Below, piece after piece: positions 1 through 8,164 of a stretch of DNA of 9,212 nt. The position numbers and the translations under genes are program-made. Source of the DNA: Bacteroidales bacterium (GTDB taxonomy: Bacteria > Bacteroidota > Bacteroidia > Bacteroidales > P3); NCBI GenBank assembly GCA_012837565.1, contig DUQY01000009.1, positions 1 through 9,212 of the forward strand, in the 5' to 3' direction. The number at the start of each line of letters is the position of its first letter. The stretch's first letter is position 1. Below the pieces are notes generated by a model. That model was not told the origin of the DNA. It saw only the letters and a program-made list of their open reading frames with translations, and did no database searches.

Positions 1-66
1 AGCCCAAGAAAAGCCCAAGAAAAGCCCAAGAAAAGCCCAAGAAAAGCCCAAGAAAAGCCCAAGAAG
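1..66 (+). repeat. 11-bp tandem repeat array (unit AGCCCAAGAAA), at least six copies
   Basis: Five exact 11-bp copies occupy 1-55. A sixth at 56-66 differs only in its last base (A to G). The array reaches the left edge, so the true copy number is not visible. The unit contains no stop codon in any frame, so three units translate into an 11-residue peptide repeat, SPRKAQEKPKK. Because 11 is not a multiple of 3, changing the copy number by one moves everything downstream into another frame. There are no spacers, so it is not a CRISPR array. Confidence 0.97.
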
Positions 67-233
67 AAATACTGTTATTGATAAAATCAAATCCACAAAT
101 AACAAGAAAAGAACTAGCTGAAAGTTTAGGTCGTACTGAAGGTAGTATAAGATATTACTTAAGACAATTAATTCAACAAGGTATGATTAAACATGTGGGT
201 GCAACAAAGTCTGGGGAATGGATAATACTATAA
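1..233 (+). CDS. 3' end of a protein with a lysine-rich repeat and C-terminal winged-helix domain (5' truncated by window)
   Basis: The frame with codons starting at position 3 is open to a TAA at 231-233 and gives 76 visible residues. The first 22 or so are a basic repeat (PKK-SPRK-AQEK) encoded by the 11-bp array. From about position 66 the protein reads EEILLLIKSNPQITRKELAE and continues with a second helix (RTEGSIRYYLRQL) and a hydrophobic wing ending KSGEWIIL. This is a typical winged helix-turn-helix. The same kind of C-terminal module, preceded by a low-complexity linker, is common in Bacteroidota proteins that carry an N-terminal AlbA_2/AAA_4 (RecG-like) putative DNA-binding domain. 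That family is my best guess, but the diagnostic N-terminus is not in the window. Fic-domain proteins can carry similar tails. The gene converges on sprA with 39 bp between the stop codons and no strong terminator. The most likely role is DNA binding or regulation; targets are unknown. Confidence 0.72.
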   Translation, partial: PKKSPRKAQEKPKKSPRKAQEEILLLIKSNPQITRKELAESLGRTEGSIRYYLRQLIQQGMIKHVGATKSGEWIIL

Positions 234-272
234 TATAAGTAGTTTTATTAGAAAGCAATCTGAATTCATTTT

Positions 273-3200
273 TTACAATATCAATCTTAGTTTGAATCCG
301 CCTTGGGTCATGGAGTTACGGTAGGCGTTGGAGACGTATGGGGTGTTGATTGTCATCTCGAAGAAGGCGGTTAGCATTATCTTTTCGGAAATGGAGTACT
401 CGCCTTGTAGGTTGAGGTTAAGAACGTCGGAGCCTGAGGACATTAAGTTTACCTTTTGGTCAATTTTTCTAAGTATGGTGGTGTTTTGATTCCAAGTTAC
501 GGTTGCTTTTATATCGATATCGCTTTTTAGTTCTCTTGTTGATTCTCCTGAACGGATGTTTATGGATACGTCCTTAAACCTATAGCCTGTTCCAATCACG
601 TATGATAGCCTACTAACTTCTGTTAGTTGGTTGTTGGAGAAGCTAAGTGATAGGTTTCTGTCTTTTCTTATTTCAAAATTAGCTTGCATGCTATTTTTGA
701 GGTTTACATCAATTTTGATTAGTGGGCTTAGGGATTCGCTAATTGTTATATTGTCAATTACATCTTTTGGTAGGTAGTTGTTATTGAGGTCGTTTCTCAT
801 CCATTCTGTTCCATAATCGTACATTGGGTCATTTGCTGGGACTCTGATGTCGGATGTAAATGAACCAACATTATAGGTTGAGGTGTATGCATTTGAAATG
901 GTTATGGAGTTTACCCATTTCTTGAATATTTCTAGTTTCGATAGTCCATTATAGTCTATTGTCCAGTTTGGTAATGGCATTTTGGAGAAAGGGTTTAATG
1001 ACCTTGAATTTGGATTTGTTCCGGTATAGGCAGCAAGAAAGGCAGGTATTAATACTTGTTGGGAGGTTGCTCCATAGCCATCAGGATAGTATTTGCCATT
1101 GCTTGTGTCTAGTATCATGTTTCCTGTTGCATTTGGGTTTCCTTCAGATAATCTGTTAGATATAATGTCTCTATAGTCCAAGAAGTTTTGGAATACAGGG
1201 CTGGTATTGTCTTTAGCTATTGAGGTGAAGAAGGTTGAAAGTGTTATGATTGAGGTGCTGAAGTTTCCTGTTCGGGTAGGTGATAATGGTCCTATGATTC
1301 CATTGCTTGCTCCGTCATATTTATAATATGCTACGTAGTTTTCGGTTTCGTTTCTGGTGAATTTAAGGTTTATTTTTAATTCCTTTATTGGTTCTAATAA
1401 GATTTGTCCATTTATTGTTAGGTTGCTTTTTGTTTGGAAGGCATTGTTTTGGAGGGAGTCTCTTGATATCCATCCTCTCGATATTGCTTTATCCATTATG
1501 TTTGCTTGTGAGCCAAAGACAAAACCAAAACCAGGTGCCCAGCCCTCATTAGGCGACATTCCAACAAATTTTGAAACAGGCATAAATCCTGGTATATAAG
1601 TACCATTGCTTTCTGTGTAGTTTAAGCTTGCTTGCTTAACACTGGTAAGTAGTCTTATGGAGTATTTGCCAACAGATTTGAATACTTTTGATGCCATTGA
1701 TTCAACCGTATCTCGTTTTTGTTTGGGATCTTTTAGGTCAGTTGGTTTCTTGTCTTCTTCTTTTTTCTCTCTTGATGGAGGCCTTGTTGTTGGTTTTTTT
1801 ACATTGGTTCTGGTGTCTGATAGGGCTCTTTTTATAAATGGAATTTTATTATAGATTGTTGAGAAGCTAAGGTTGGTATTAACTGAAAATCGTGCTGAGT
1901 TTTCAATTGTATTACCTAGTCTTTCGAGGGCTTGGCTTGAGCCTGAAAATGTATATTCTCCATTATAGGTTGTTGAAACTCTTACCCATTCCAAATATGG
2001 TATTCTATTTATTGGAACGTTGAAGGTTAGGTCTGTTTTTTGCCTATATTGTTGAGCTCTTCCAAGATCGAAGACAGAAGCCCAGACTGAGTCTTTCTTT
2101 TCTCTTGAATCAATTTTCCCTCTTGGCTCATCAATCCTAGCATTCATTGTGGCGTTGTAGTTGAGCTTAAGGTTTTGTGTTATGTCGTATCCAAATGTAT
2201 ATGCCCTATTCCAATGGAATTGTTTGAAATAGAAAGGTTCCATAATAATTATTCCCTGGCTTTTTGGTCTTATAAGTGTTTCCTCAAAATCCCTTACAGC
2301 TTCGGTTCTTATGATTATATTCTTTGGTTTGTAGTTGAAGGTTATATCTTTTATTATTGCAAAAGCTTTTGGTTGGAATAGTTTGATTTTACCAAATGGT
2401 TTTATTGGTTTTGGCTTGAAGTTGTAGTTATAGTTAATGCCTCCTCTATGTTGTGTTTTTGAGTTATATGAAATATCTACATCTCTACGATAAATATTTG
2501 AATAGGAATATGAGGCATCGAAGTTTTCAACTCCTAATAGGTATTGTTTTGAGTCAGCTGTTGGTGTTTTTTCCTTCCTAATATTCATAAAGTTAAGGTT
2601 TGTTCTTGCTGTGAAGTCTTGAACCATATGTTTTATTGAATCCTTTTCTTTTTCTGTTTTATAGGTAAGAAGGTCGTTCTTAAGTAATACGTCAGGGTCT
2701 AATGGGTTATAGCGTGGGTTTTTGACTTGTTGTGAATAGTCAAAGTGCATAGGTAGTCTTACGCCTGATGTTTTTGGGAAGAACTTGCCTAATTCAAGGT
2801 TTGTTGAAACGTCGAAAGCTCCAACATTATCTTGTGATATTTCTGAAATAGATTGCTCTAAGGATCCAAAGCCTGCAGAACGGAAAGATCCCGAAAGTGA
2901 TAAGTCTCCAAGGTCGGCTAAGTTTGTTCTTGCAAATCCTGTTGCTGCCCAGCCTGATGATTTATTGAAATCGGTTAAGCGTAGTTCGTTGATCCAAACC
3001 TCAACACTCTTAGGTAGCATGTCGTCATGGTCGTTTATATGAGCTTTCTTAGGGTTTCTAACCCCAATCATCATAACTTTCACGTTGCTTATGCTAGGTG
3101 AACCAAGAACGGTTATCTTCCTTCCGTCAACAATTTCGTAATATGGCAGTAGGGAAGAGATTGTGTTGTCGCCCGAACGAACTTTTTCATTACGGTTTTC

Positions 3201-6200
3201 CTTTACCTTAACAATCTTCTCTAAGTCCAGTTCAATATTATTTGCTTCTGGCCAAATAGCTTCCTTGTCGCTAGCTCCTGTGTTCCAAGGGGTGAAGTTA
3301 AGTGGTAGTTCGTATTCGTAATAGTTATTGGTAAAGTCAGAGCCTAAACGTAGAAATAGGCTAACTTCTCCATTCTTATATGCATCTCTTTCATACATCT
3401 TTTCAGCGTGAACAAACATTTTTAGCTTCTTATACTGACGCATATCTAGTTCTGCTGTCTTGTAAATTGCTCTTGCATCTCCATCAGAAAGGTCTGAGAC
3501 TTTCAAGCTAAGTGCTTGCTCGTTCATTTGTTGGAAGCTTGTTGAGCTATACATTTTCTGTCTGTCAATGCCTGGAGGTAAAACATAAGGAACGGGTGAT
3601 CTTTTACCGTTTTCTTCAATATTAACTGATGCAACAGTAAATGTAGTGTTTTCGGTTTGTGTTCCTGTTGGGTACATGCCTGGTGTAAGTAGGTTGTCGG
3701 AGTATTTTCTCCAGTCTCCACTAACAAGTTCAAAGGTTGCAAAACGAAGTATAACAGGTTCTTTGAAATCTTTTACGAACATCCTAATAAAACGAATTGA
3801 TTGGAAGCCTTGAATGGATCCAACTGTTTTTTGAGGATTACGGATAGGGATTTTAAATTGATACCATTTACAATCTGCATAATCTCCATTAGGAAGGGCT
3901 ATATTGGTTGCATTTTGAATGTCTGTTATGTAGTTTTGTCCAACTGCTAAGTTCTCTGGGTCAAGATCAATTGAATACTCATAATAGTTTTCAGCCTCGC
4001 TAAGGGTATTGTCTTGGTTGATATCTTCAACATTGGGAAGTGAGGTCTGCTGAGTTGAATATAGTTCATTTGAGTTATCGGTTATAGCTGAGTTACCCTC
4101 CGAATTATTAAAATGTTTGTAACGGTCTGTTATCTTAACATTATTATTATCGTAGTATGTGCTTCTGAAATATCGGAAATCATCTGCTGAAGGGTCTGTG
4201 CTTATCTTAGTGTAGGTTTCATTATTAACTTGGCTCTGTACTTTTTCTAAAAATCGATTAAAGAATGTTTCCTCATTTCTAGAAGATAATCCGTCATATC
4301 CAACGTCTTGGTATTGTCTTGAGTCTGGGTTGTTATCGAAAGCATTAACTATAGCTTGGTTTCTAGGAACAAGTCCCCAGATGGTTGTATCTACATCCAC
4401 AATTGTAGATGTGGTAGGTAGTCCATTCTCAAAACTCTTTCTTCCATCTCTTAGTATGTCTTCCGAAACATCTCCAATATTAAAATATAGCTTACCGCCT
4501 TGTGGGTTATCATTTCCAATAAAAGGGTCCATTAACCAAAACTCAATATATTCTATGTTTGCTGCCTCAAAGTCGGTTGCTTCAAGTTTCCTCATAATGC
4601 CTCCCCAACGTGTTTCTGGTCTTGCAAGCGAACCATCTGCCTCTAGTCCGTGTGAATAAACGCTTGTTGTGTCATAATTATAAGGTCCTCTTTCATTAGG
4701 ATAGAATGCAACATTAAATTCTCTAATATTTGTTGGCTGACCTGATGCAATTTCTTTGTTTGGATGCACTTCTCTTTCTAAAATTTGACGTGCATAGGGA
4801 TGCGAACGGTCTTCTTTATTTATGTTTGAAGGTGCTGTTGAGCTATAAAACAAGTCATCAATACTATACCATGCAATCTTTGCTCTGTTAAAGCCATATT
4901 CCCAACCTAAATTAGGGGATGTTTCTGGGAAAAGAGGGTTTGAAGAATTATAGTCTTGAGGTGTACTTGCCAAATGCCATGCCCCAATTGCACGTAGGTC
5001 GAGTGAGGTTTTTGCAGCCTCGAAGTCATCAATATATGCTGTTCCTGAGTTTCCAATAACCGATGGGTTGCCAGGAATGAAGTGTGCGAACTCTCCTGTT
5101 ATGGAAAGGTTAGAGGGTGCATTTGTTGAATAGAAAGGAAGGAGGTCAACAAGTTTTGTGATAAAGTTTACTTCTTTCTTATAATTGAAATCGAATCCCC
5201 AAAGTGTGTTGCTCATTGGTTCTTCTCCATAATTAACTTTGGAGGTGATTGGGCTTTCGTGAAGGTTTAAAAGAGTTGCCCCAAAGTTGAAATCCTTATT
5301 TAACTCATAACTTGCCCTAAGTCCCATCATTCTTTTGGTGGTCATGCTGAAAAGTTCGTGACTTTCTGTTGAAACAGTTATGGGTGTGCCAGAGCTTAAA
5401 TAACCTTGGTTTATGATTTTTACTCTTCCCATTGCATAGTCAACAGTGTAATCTACGCCCTCCATAAGTGCAATTCCTCCTGCCATAACCTTAACAGAGC
5501 CTTGCGGAATATTCATCCCATTTAAAGATATTTCAGAGCCAGACTCCGACTTATATCTTCCTTCCAAATAATATTTGTTCTTATCAGGGTATTGTTGAGC
5601 CTGAGAAATGGTTAGGGAATAAAGTGAGTCAAAACAATATTTATTTGCAATATCTTCATCATTCAAAAGTGAACGAAGGTCTTTTCCAAAGGGTTCAATA
5701 TACGGAAACATTATAATACCTCTTTCCGAAACAATTGTTCCTCCATTAACAATAGCATTGTCAATAAAGTCAAAGACTCCATCGGAATATGGGTTTTGTT
5801 GGTTGTCCATTCTGTCTAATCCAAACATTTGAAGTAGTGGAACTCCTTTTTTCTCTCCTTCATTGAAGTAACCAGTAGGAATGCCTTGTTCGTCACCTTG
5901 GTAAAGAATGTTTAATCTAAAATCTTCTCTTTGAACTTGGTATGCCTGAAGAGAATATATATTCTTCATCATAAGCTTCCACATAGAGTTTCTTACATTT
6001 AGGGTTGAACTCTTCAAAAGTTTTACTACTAAAGAATTAGGGTCGCTTATTCCTTCGTCAGAAAATTCCCCAACTTGATATATTGTTGTGTCTCCAATTA
6101 TTTGATAACGATAAGCTACTGCCAAAACTTGGTCGTTGCTCAATGGTTGGTTAAGTGAAACAAACCCTAGCCTTGCATTAAATGAATATTCGGCTGGTGA

Positions 6201-7469
6201 TAGCTTTCTTGCACTTTCAATCTTTTCGTAGTTTTGTCCTGCAATAAAGCCCATCGATTGTAGGTATGAACTTACATTGTTTATATTTCTAATATTATCT
6301 ATATTAACAGTAGAAAGGAGGTCGTTCGATCTTTTCCAGTCAGGATAGTTTAGACCTGATGGGTTCTCTATGGAAGGGTTTTGTCCATAAGGTTTTCTTT
6401 CCCCAAGGTCTGCGAATCCAATTATATTACGGTTTTCATTTATAGCTGCTCCAACATTTGTTCTCCATACCTCAATCTTAATAATATTAACATTGGAGTT
6501 GATAAGAGGTAAAGAAGCCATTGCATTATTATAATTTTCGTAGAAATACTGTGCTAGAAAATAATGCTTATTAGCTTCGTACTCGTCTGCCTTGAAGTTG
6601 AAATCTCTCATCTGTGCACCACCCTCAACAGTTACGCTACTTGACTGTGATTTCTGTTCCGAAAAGACCGCATCCACAAATAGCTTTCCAAATTTTAGCT
6701 TGGTCTTAACTCCAAATAGAGTTTGTGAGCCTTGAATAAGTGCTGTAGGTAAAGGGAAATTAATGTGACCGGCCTCTATGGCTTGAATTATATTATCTTC
6801 TTTTCCTTCATATTTTAGTTTTAGCTCATTTTCAAATGCAAATGTAGCTCCTGTGTTATAGTTAAGTCCAAAGGAAATAGCCTCTCCAATTTTAGCTGTC
6901 ACGTTTAACTGAATATTCTCTTCAAAGTCAAATCTAGTAACTGACCTTTGATTTTCTTGAATGGATAGATCGGCTCTTTTATTATTAACAACAGCAAATC
7001 TAAGTTCTGCACTACCTGCTGGCCTAATGTCAATTGTTTGACCACCAAAAATAGATTCAAAAAGCTCTGAGTTAACCCTCATCTGGGGAATAAGATTATC
7101 CAATACGCCTTCGTGTGAGGCAGTCATTTTGGAACTTGCAGAACGATTCTTCCAGTAGGAATTAATCATTTTATCTAAGTCATAGTCTTGGTATTCTGCA
7201 AACGACAGCACTCTTCTTTCAACAACCAAATCGCCCACTCTTTTAATAAGAATGTATTCATTGTTTTTCTCGTCGTATTCGATAGCAGTAATGATGTTTG
7301 ATGGGTTGGATAGGTGAAGTGGACTAGTGCCGTCAATTCCATAACGTGTACTATCAGGGTTTAGCAAATTGTGAGGTAGTTCATTCGAATAACCTCTTAT
7401 GGTAAAAATGTTAGAAATTAAAATAACGAGAAGGCATATGAACCCCCAGCTACTGTTTTTTATCTTCAT
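273..7469 (-). CDS. sprA: SprA/Sov, outer-membrane translocon of the type IX secretion system
   Basis: SprA forms the giant outer-membrane beta-barrel through which the T9SS exports proteins with C-terminal sorting signals. In gliding Bacteroidota it is also needed for motility. At 2398 residues the protein has the usual family length. An N-terminal signal peptide is visible: basic MKIK, then a hydrophobic core (residues 9-24) with likely cleavage near GYS28. Family hallmarks in order are IDIRPAGSAELRFAVVNN (146-163), KIEVWRTN (331-338), LDRMDNQQNPYSDGVFDF (551-568), PGNPSVIG followed by GTAYIDDFE and AWHLASTP (about 798-837), EVWINELRLTDF (about 1490-1501), NPLDPDVLL (about 1588-1596), NYTESNGTYIPGF (about 1950-1962) and APGFGFVFGSQ (about 1975-1985). 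The protein ends in alternating hydrophobic residues and leucine, as expected for a barrel strand. Residues 1891-1921 are a Lys/Glu-rich variable segment. The frame is intact. The start codon lies 12 bp after the ruvA stop, with no Shine-Dalgarno sequence. Identification is secure; whether this organism glides cannot be inferred. Confidence 0.97.
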   Translation of the reverse strand: MKIKNSSWGFICLLVILISNIFTIRGYSNELPHNLLNPDSTRYGIDGTSPLHLSNPSNIITAIEYDEKNNEYILIKRVGDLVVERRVLSFAEYQDYDLDKMINSYWKNRSASSKMTASHEGVLDNLIPQMRVNSELFESIFGGQTIDIRPAGSAELRFAVVNNKRADLSIQENQRSVTRFDFEENIQLNVTAKIGEAISFGLNYNTGATFAFENELKLKYEGKEDNIIQAIEAGHINFPLPTALIQGSQTLFGVKTKLKFGKLFVDAVFSEQKSQSSSVTVEGGAQMRDFNFKADEYEANKHYFLAQYFYENYNNAMASLPLINSNVNIIKIEVWRTNVGAAINENRNIIGFADLGERKPYGQNPSIENPSGLNYPDWKRSNDLLSTVNIDNIRNINNVSSYLQSMGFIAGQNYEKIESARKLSPAEYSFNARLGFVSLNQPLSNDQVLAVAYRYQIIGDTTIYQVGEFSDEGISDPNSLVVKLLKSSTLNVRNSMWKLMMKNIYSLQAYQVQREDFRLNILYQGDEQGIPTGYFNEGEKKGVPLLQMFGLDRMDNQQNPYSDGVFDFIDNAIVNGGTIVSERGIIMFPYIEPFGKDLRSLLNDEDIANKYCFDSLYSLTISQAQQYPDKNKYYLEGRYKSESGSEISLNGMNIPQGSVKVMAGGIALMEGVDYTVDYAMGRVKIINQGYLSSGTPITVSTESHELFSMTTKRMMGLRASYELNKDFNFGATLLNLHESPITSKVNYGEEPMSNTLWGFDFNYKKEVNFITKLVDLLPFYSTNAPSNLSITGEFAHFIPGNPSVIGNSGTAYIDDFEAAKTSLDLRAIGAWHLASTPQDYNSSNPLFPETSPNLGWEYGFNRAKIAWYSIDDLFYSSTAPSNINKEDRSHPYARQILEREVHPNKEIASGQPTNIREFNVAFYPNERGPYNYDTTSVYSHGLEADGSLARPETRWGGIMRKLEATDFEAANIEYIEFWLMDPFIGNDNPQGGKLYFNIGDVSEDILRDGRKSFENGLPTTSTIVDVDTTIWGLVPRNQAIVNAFDNNPDSRQYQDVGYDGLSSRNEETFFNRFLEKVQSQVNNETYTKISTDPSADDFRYFRSTYYDNNNVKITDRYKHFNNSEGNSAITDNSNELYSTQQTSLPNVEDINQDNTLSEAENYYEYSIDLDPENLAVGQNYITDIQNATNIALPNGDYADCKWYQFKIPIRNPQKTVGSIQGFQSIRFIRMFVKDFKEPVILRFATFELVSGDWRKYSDNLLTPGMYPTGTQTENTTFTVASVNIEENGKRSPVPYVLPPGIDRQKMYSSTSFQQMNEQALSLKVSDLSDGDARAIYKTAELDMRQYKKLKMFVHAEKMYERDAYKNGEVSLFLRLGSDFTNNYYEYELPLNFTPWNTGASDKEAIWPEANNIELDLEKIVKVKENRNEKVRSGDNTISSLLPYYEIVDGRKITVLGSPSISNVKVMMIGVRNPKKAHINDHDDMLPKSVEVWINELRLTDFNKSSGWAATGFARTNLADLGDLSLSGSFRSAGFGSLEQSISEISQDNVGAFDVSTNLELGKFFPKTSGVRLPMHFDYSQQVKNPRYNPLDPDVLLKNDLLTYKTEKEKDSIKHMVQDFTARTNLNFMNIRKEKTPTADSKQYLLGVENFDASYSYSNIYRRDVDISYNSKTQHRGGINYNYNFKPKPIKPFGKIKLFQPKAFAIIKDITFNYKPKNIIIRTEAVRDFEETLIRPKSQGIIIMEPFYFKQFHWNRAYTFGYDITQNLKLNYNATMNARIDEPRGKIDSREKKDSVWASVFDLGRAQQYRQKTDLTFNVPINRIPYLEWVRVSTTYNGEYTFSGSSQALERLGNTIENSARFSVNTNLSFSTIYNKIPFIKRALSDTRTNVKKPTTRPPSREKKEEDKKPTDLKDPKQKRDTVESMASKVFKSVGKYSIRLLTSVKQASLNYTESNGTYIPGFMPVSKFVGMSPNEGWAPGFGFVFGSQANIMDKAISRGWISRDSLQNNAFQTKSNLTINGQILLEPIKELKINLKFTRNETENYVAYYKYDGASNGIIGPLSPTRTGNFSTSIITLSTFFTSIAKDNTSPVFQNFLDYRDIISNRLSEGNPNATGNMILDTSNGKYYPDGYGATSQQVLIPAFLAAYTGTNPNSRSLNPFSKMPLPNWTIDYNGLSKLEIFKKWVNSITISNAYTSTYNVGSFTSDIRVPANDPMYDYGTEWMRNDLNNNYLPKDVIDNITISESLSPLIKIDVNLKNSMQANFEIRKDRNLSLSFSNNQLTEVSRLSYVIGTGYRFKDVSINIRSGESTRELKSDIDIKATVTWNQNTTILRKIDQKVNLMSSGSDVLNLNLQGEYSISEKIMLTAFFEMTINTPYVSNAYRNSMTQGGFKLRLIL

Positions 7470-7481
7470 CCAAAAAGTCTA

Positions 7482-8063
7482 CTATAATACTTTCAAAGCT
7501 TGTTTAATCAGTAATTCAACACTTAAATCTGGGCTAGTTTTGAGAATCTTCTCTAATGCTCTTTCAACAATAACCCTGCTGAATCCTAGTGTTTGTAATG
7601 CTAATAACGCCTCTTCATGTTTTTTATTGCTTAGAGTATTTGTATTAAGAATATCAATATCTAATTTCGATAATGGATCCTTTAATTCTAAAACAACCCT
7701 TTGTGCTGTTTTCATGCCAATTCCCTTAACCTGTCTAAGTGCATTGATGTCTTCTTTCACAATAGCAACCAGGAGTTCGTCAGTATTCATTGAGGAAAGC
7801 ATCATTCGAGCAATATTAACCCCAATGCCATTAACTCCAATCAAATAGCGAAACATTTCACGCTCCTTAGCTGTTGAAAACCCAAATAAAAGATGAGCAT
7901 CATCCCTGACAACATGGTGAGTCAAAATCCTACCATTTTCCAAATCCTTAATCTCTGAATAAGTCGTTAAACTAATCTCAATATGAAAACCCACACCATT
8001 TGCATTAACAACAACAAACGACGGATTCTTTAAATCAAACTTTCCTTCAATAAATTCGTACAT
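7482..8063 (-). CDS. ruvA: Holliday junction branch migration complex subunit RuvA
   Basis: RuvA binds four-way DNA junctions as a tetramer and loads the RuvB motor for branch migration during recombinational repair. From the start chosen here the protein is 193 residues, normal for the family. Domain I (about 1-64) is the OB fold and contains VVRDDAHLLFGF; the acidic-pin pair is D54-D55, where E. coli has Glu-Asp. Domain II carries two helix-hairpin-helix motifs, LIGVNGIG (74-81) and QVKGIGMKTAQRVVLELKD (111-129). Domain III (about 148-193) is the small RuvB-contacting helical domain after a linker. The frame stays open 7 codons further upstream to a TTG at 8082-8084. I chose the ATG at 8061-8063 because MYEFIEGK matches the usual RuvA N-terminus and because the TTG lies inside a candidate -7 promoter box. 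It is the first gene of a probable ruvA-sprA operon and divergent from panB. Confidence 0.95.
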   Translation of the reverse strand: MYEFIEGKFDLKNPSFVVVNANGVGFHIEISLTTYSEIKDLENGRILTHHVVRDDAHLLFGFSTAKEREMFRYLIGVNGIGVNIARMMLSSMNTDELLVAIVKEDINALRQVKGIGMKTAQRVVLELKDPLSKLDIDILNTNTLSNKKHEEALLALQTLGFSRVIVERALEKILKTSPDLSVELLIKQALKVL

Positions 8064-8081
8064 AATAAAATAAATTTCATA

Positions 8082-8089
8082 CAAAAGTA
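8082..8089 (-). promoter_or_regulatory. Candidate Bacteroidota -7 element for ruvA-sprA
   Basis: Read on the minus strand the octamer is TACTTTTG, a perfect match to the TAnnTTTG -7 consensus of the Bacteroidota primary sigma factor. It would place transcription initiation near 8076-8078, giving a leader of about 14 nt before the ruvA ATG at 8063. The -33 element is weak: the nearest TTG (CAA at 8102-8104 on the plus strand) is only 12 bp away. Octamers like this also occur by chance in AT-rich DNA. Confidence 0.42.
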
Positions 8090-8135
8090 GTCATAATTTC
8101 TCAACATAAGGCAGAGAGAAAATAAAATAAAAGTC

Positions 8136-8159
8136 AAAAACAATTTTTTCATTGTTTTT
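8136..8159. repeat. Perfect 9-bp inverted repeat upstream of panB
   Basis: The left arm AAAAACAAT (8136-8144) and right arm ATTGTTTTT (8151-8159) are exact reverse complements around a 6-base centre, TTTTTC. It ends 5 bp before the candidate panB -7 box and covers the positions where a -33 element would sit. It could therefore be an operator site. It is too AT-rich to be a strong RNA hairpin, and a chance origin in AT-rich DNA cannot be excluded. Confidence 0.5.
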
Positions 8160-8164
8160 ATCTC

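Noticed and set aside
1..66. CRISPR array
   Set aside because: The units are only 11 bp, directly abutting and without spacers, and they continue an open reading frame.
231..250. Weak imperfect inverted repeat (TAATA ... TATTA) in the gap between the converging genes, considered as a terminator
   Set aside because: The stem is all A-T with a mismatch, overlaps the stop codon and has no following T run. It is too unstable to call.
959..4659. Several plus-strand open frames of 65-109 codons, and one minus-strand frame of 72 codons, inside sprA
   Set aside because: All overlap the intact sprA frame, which shows family motifs throughout. None has a recognisable product or its own signals.
7399..7848. 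A 149-codon plus-strand open frame spanning the sprA start and the ruvA 3' half
   Set aside because: It is antisense to two securely identified genes, its translation resembles no protein I know, and it has no promoter or start context. It is a shadow frame.
8064..8084. Seven-codon N-terminal extension of ruvA from a TTG
   Set aside because: The extra residues are not typical of RuvA, whose N-terminus usually begins at the equivalent of MYEFIEGK, and the TTG lies within a candidate promoter box.
8064..8131. 11-bp direct repeat AATAAAATAAA at 8064-8074 and 8121-8131
   Set aside because: It is low-complexity A/T sequence in a very AT-rich spacer, so two copies are not surprising by chance.
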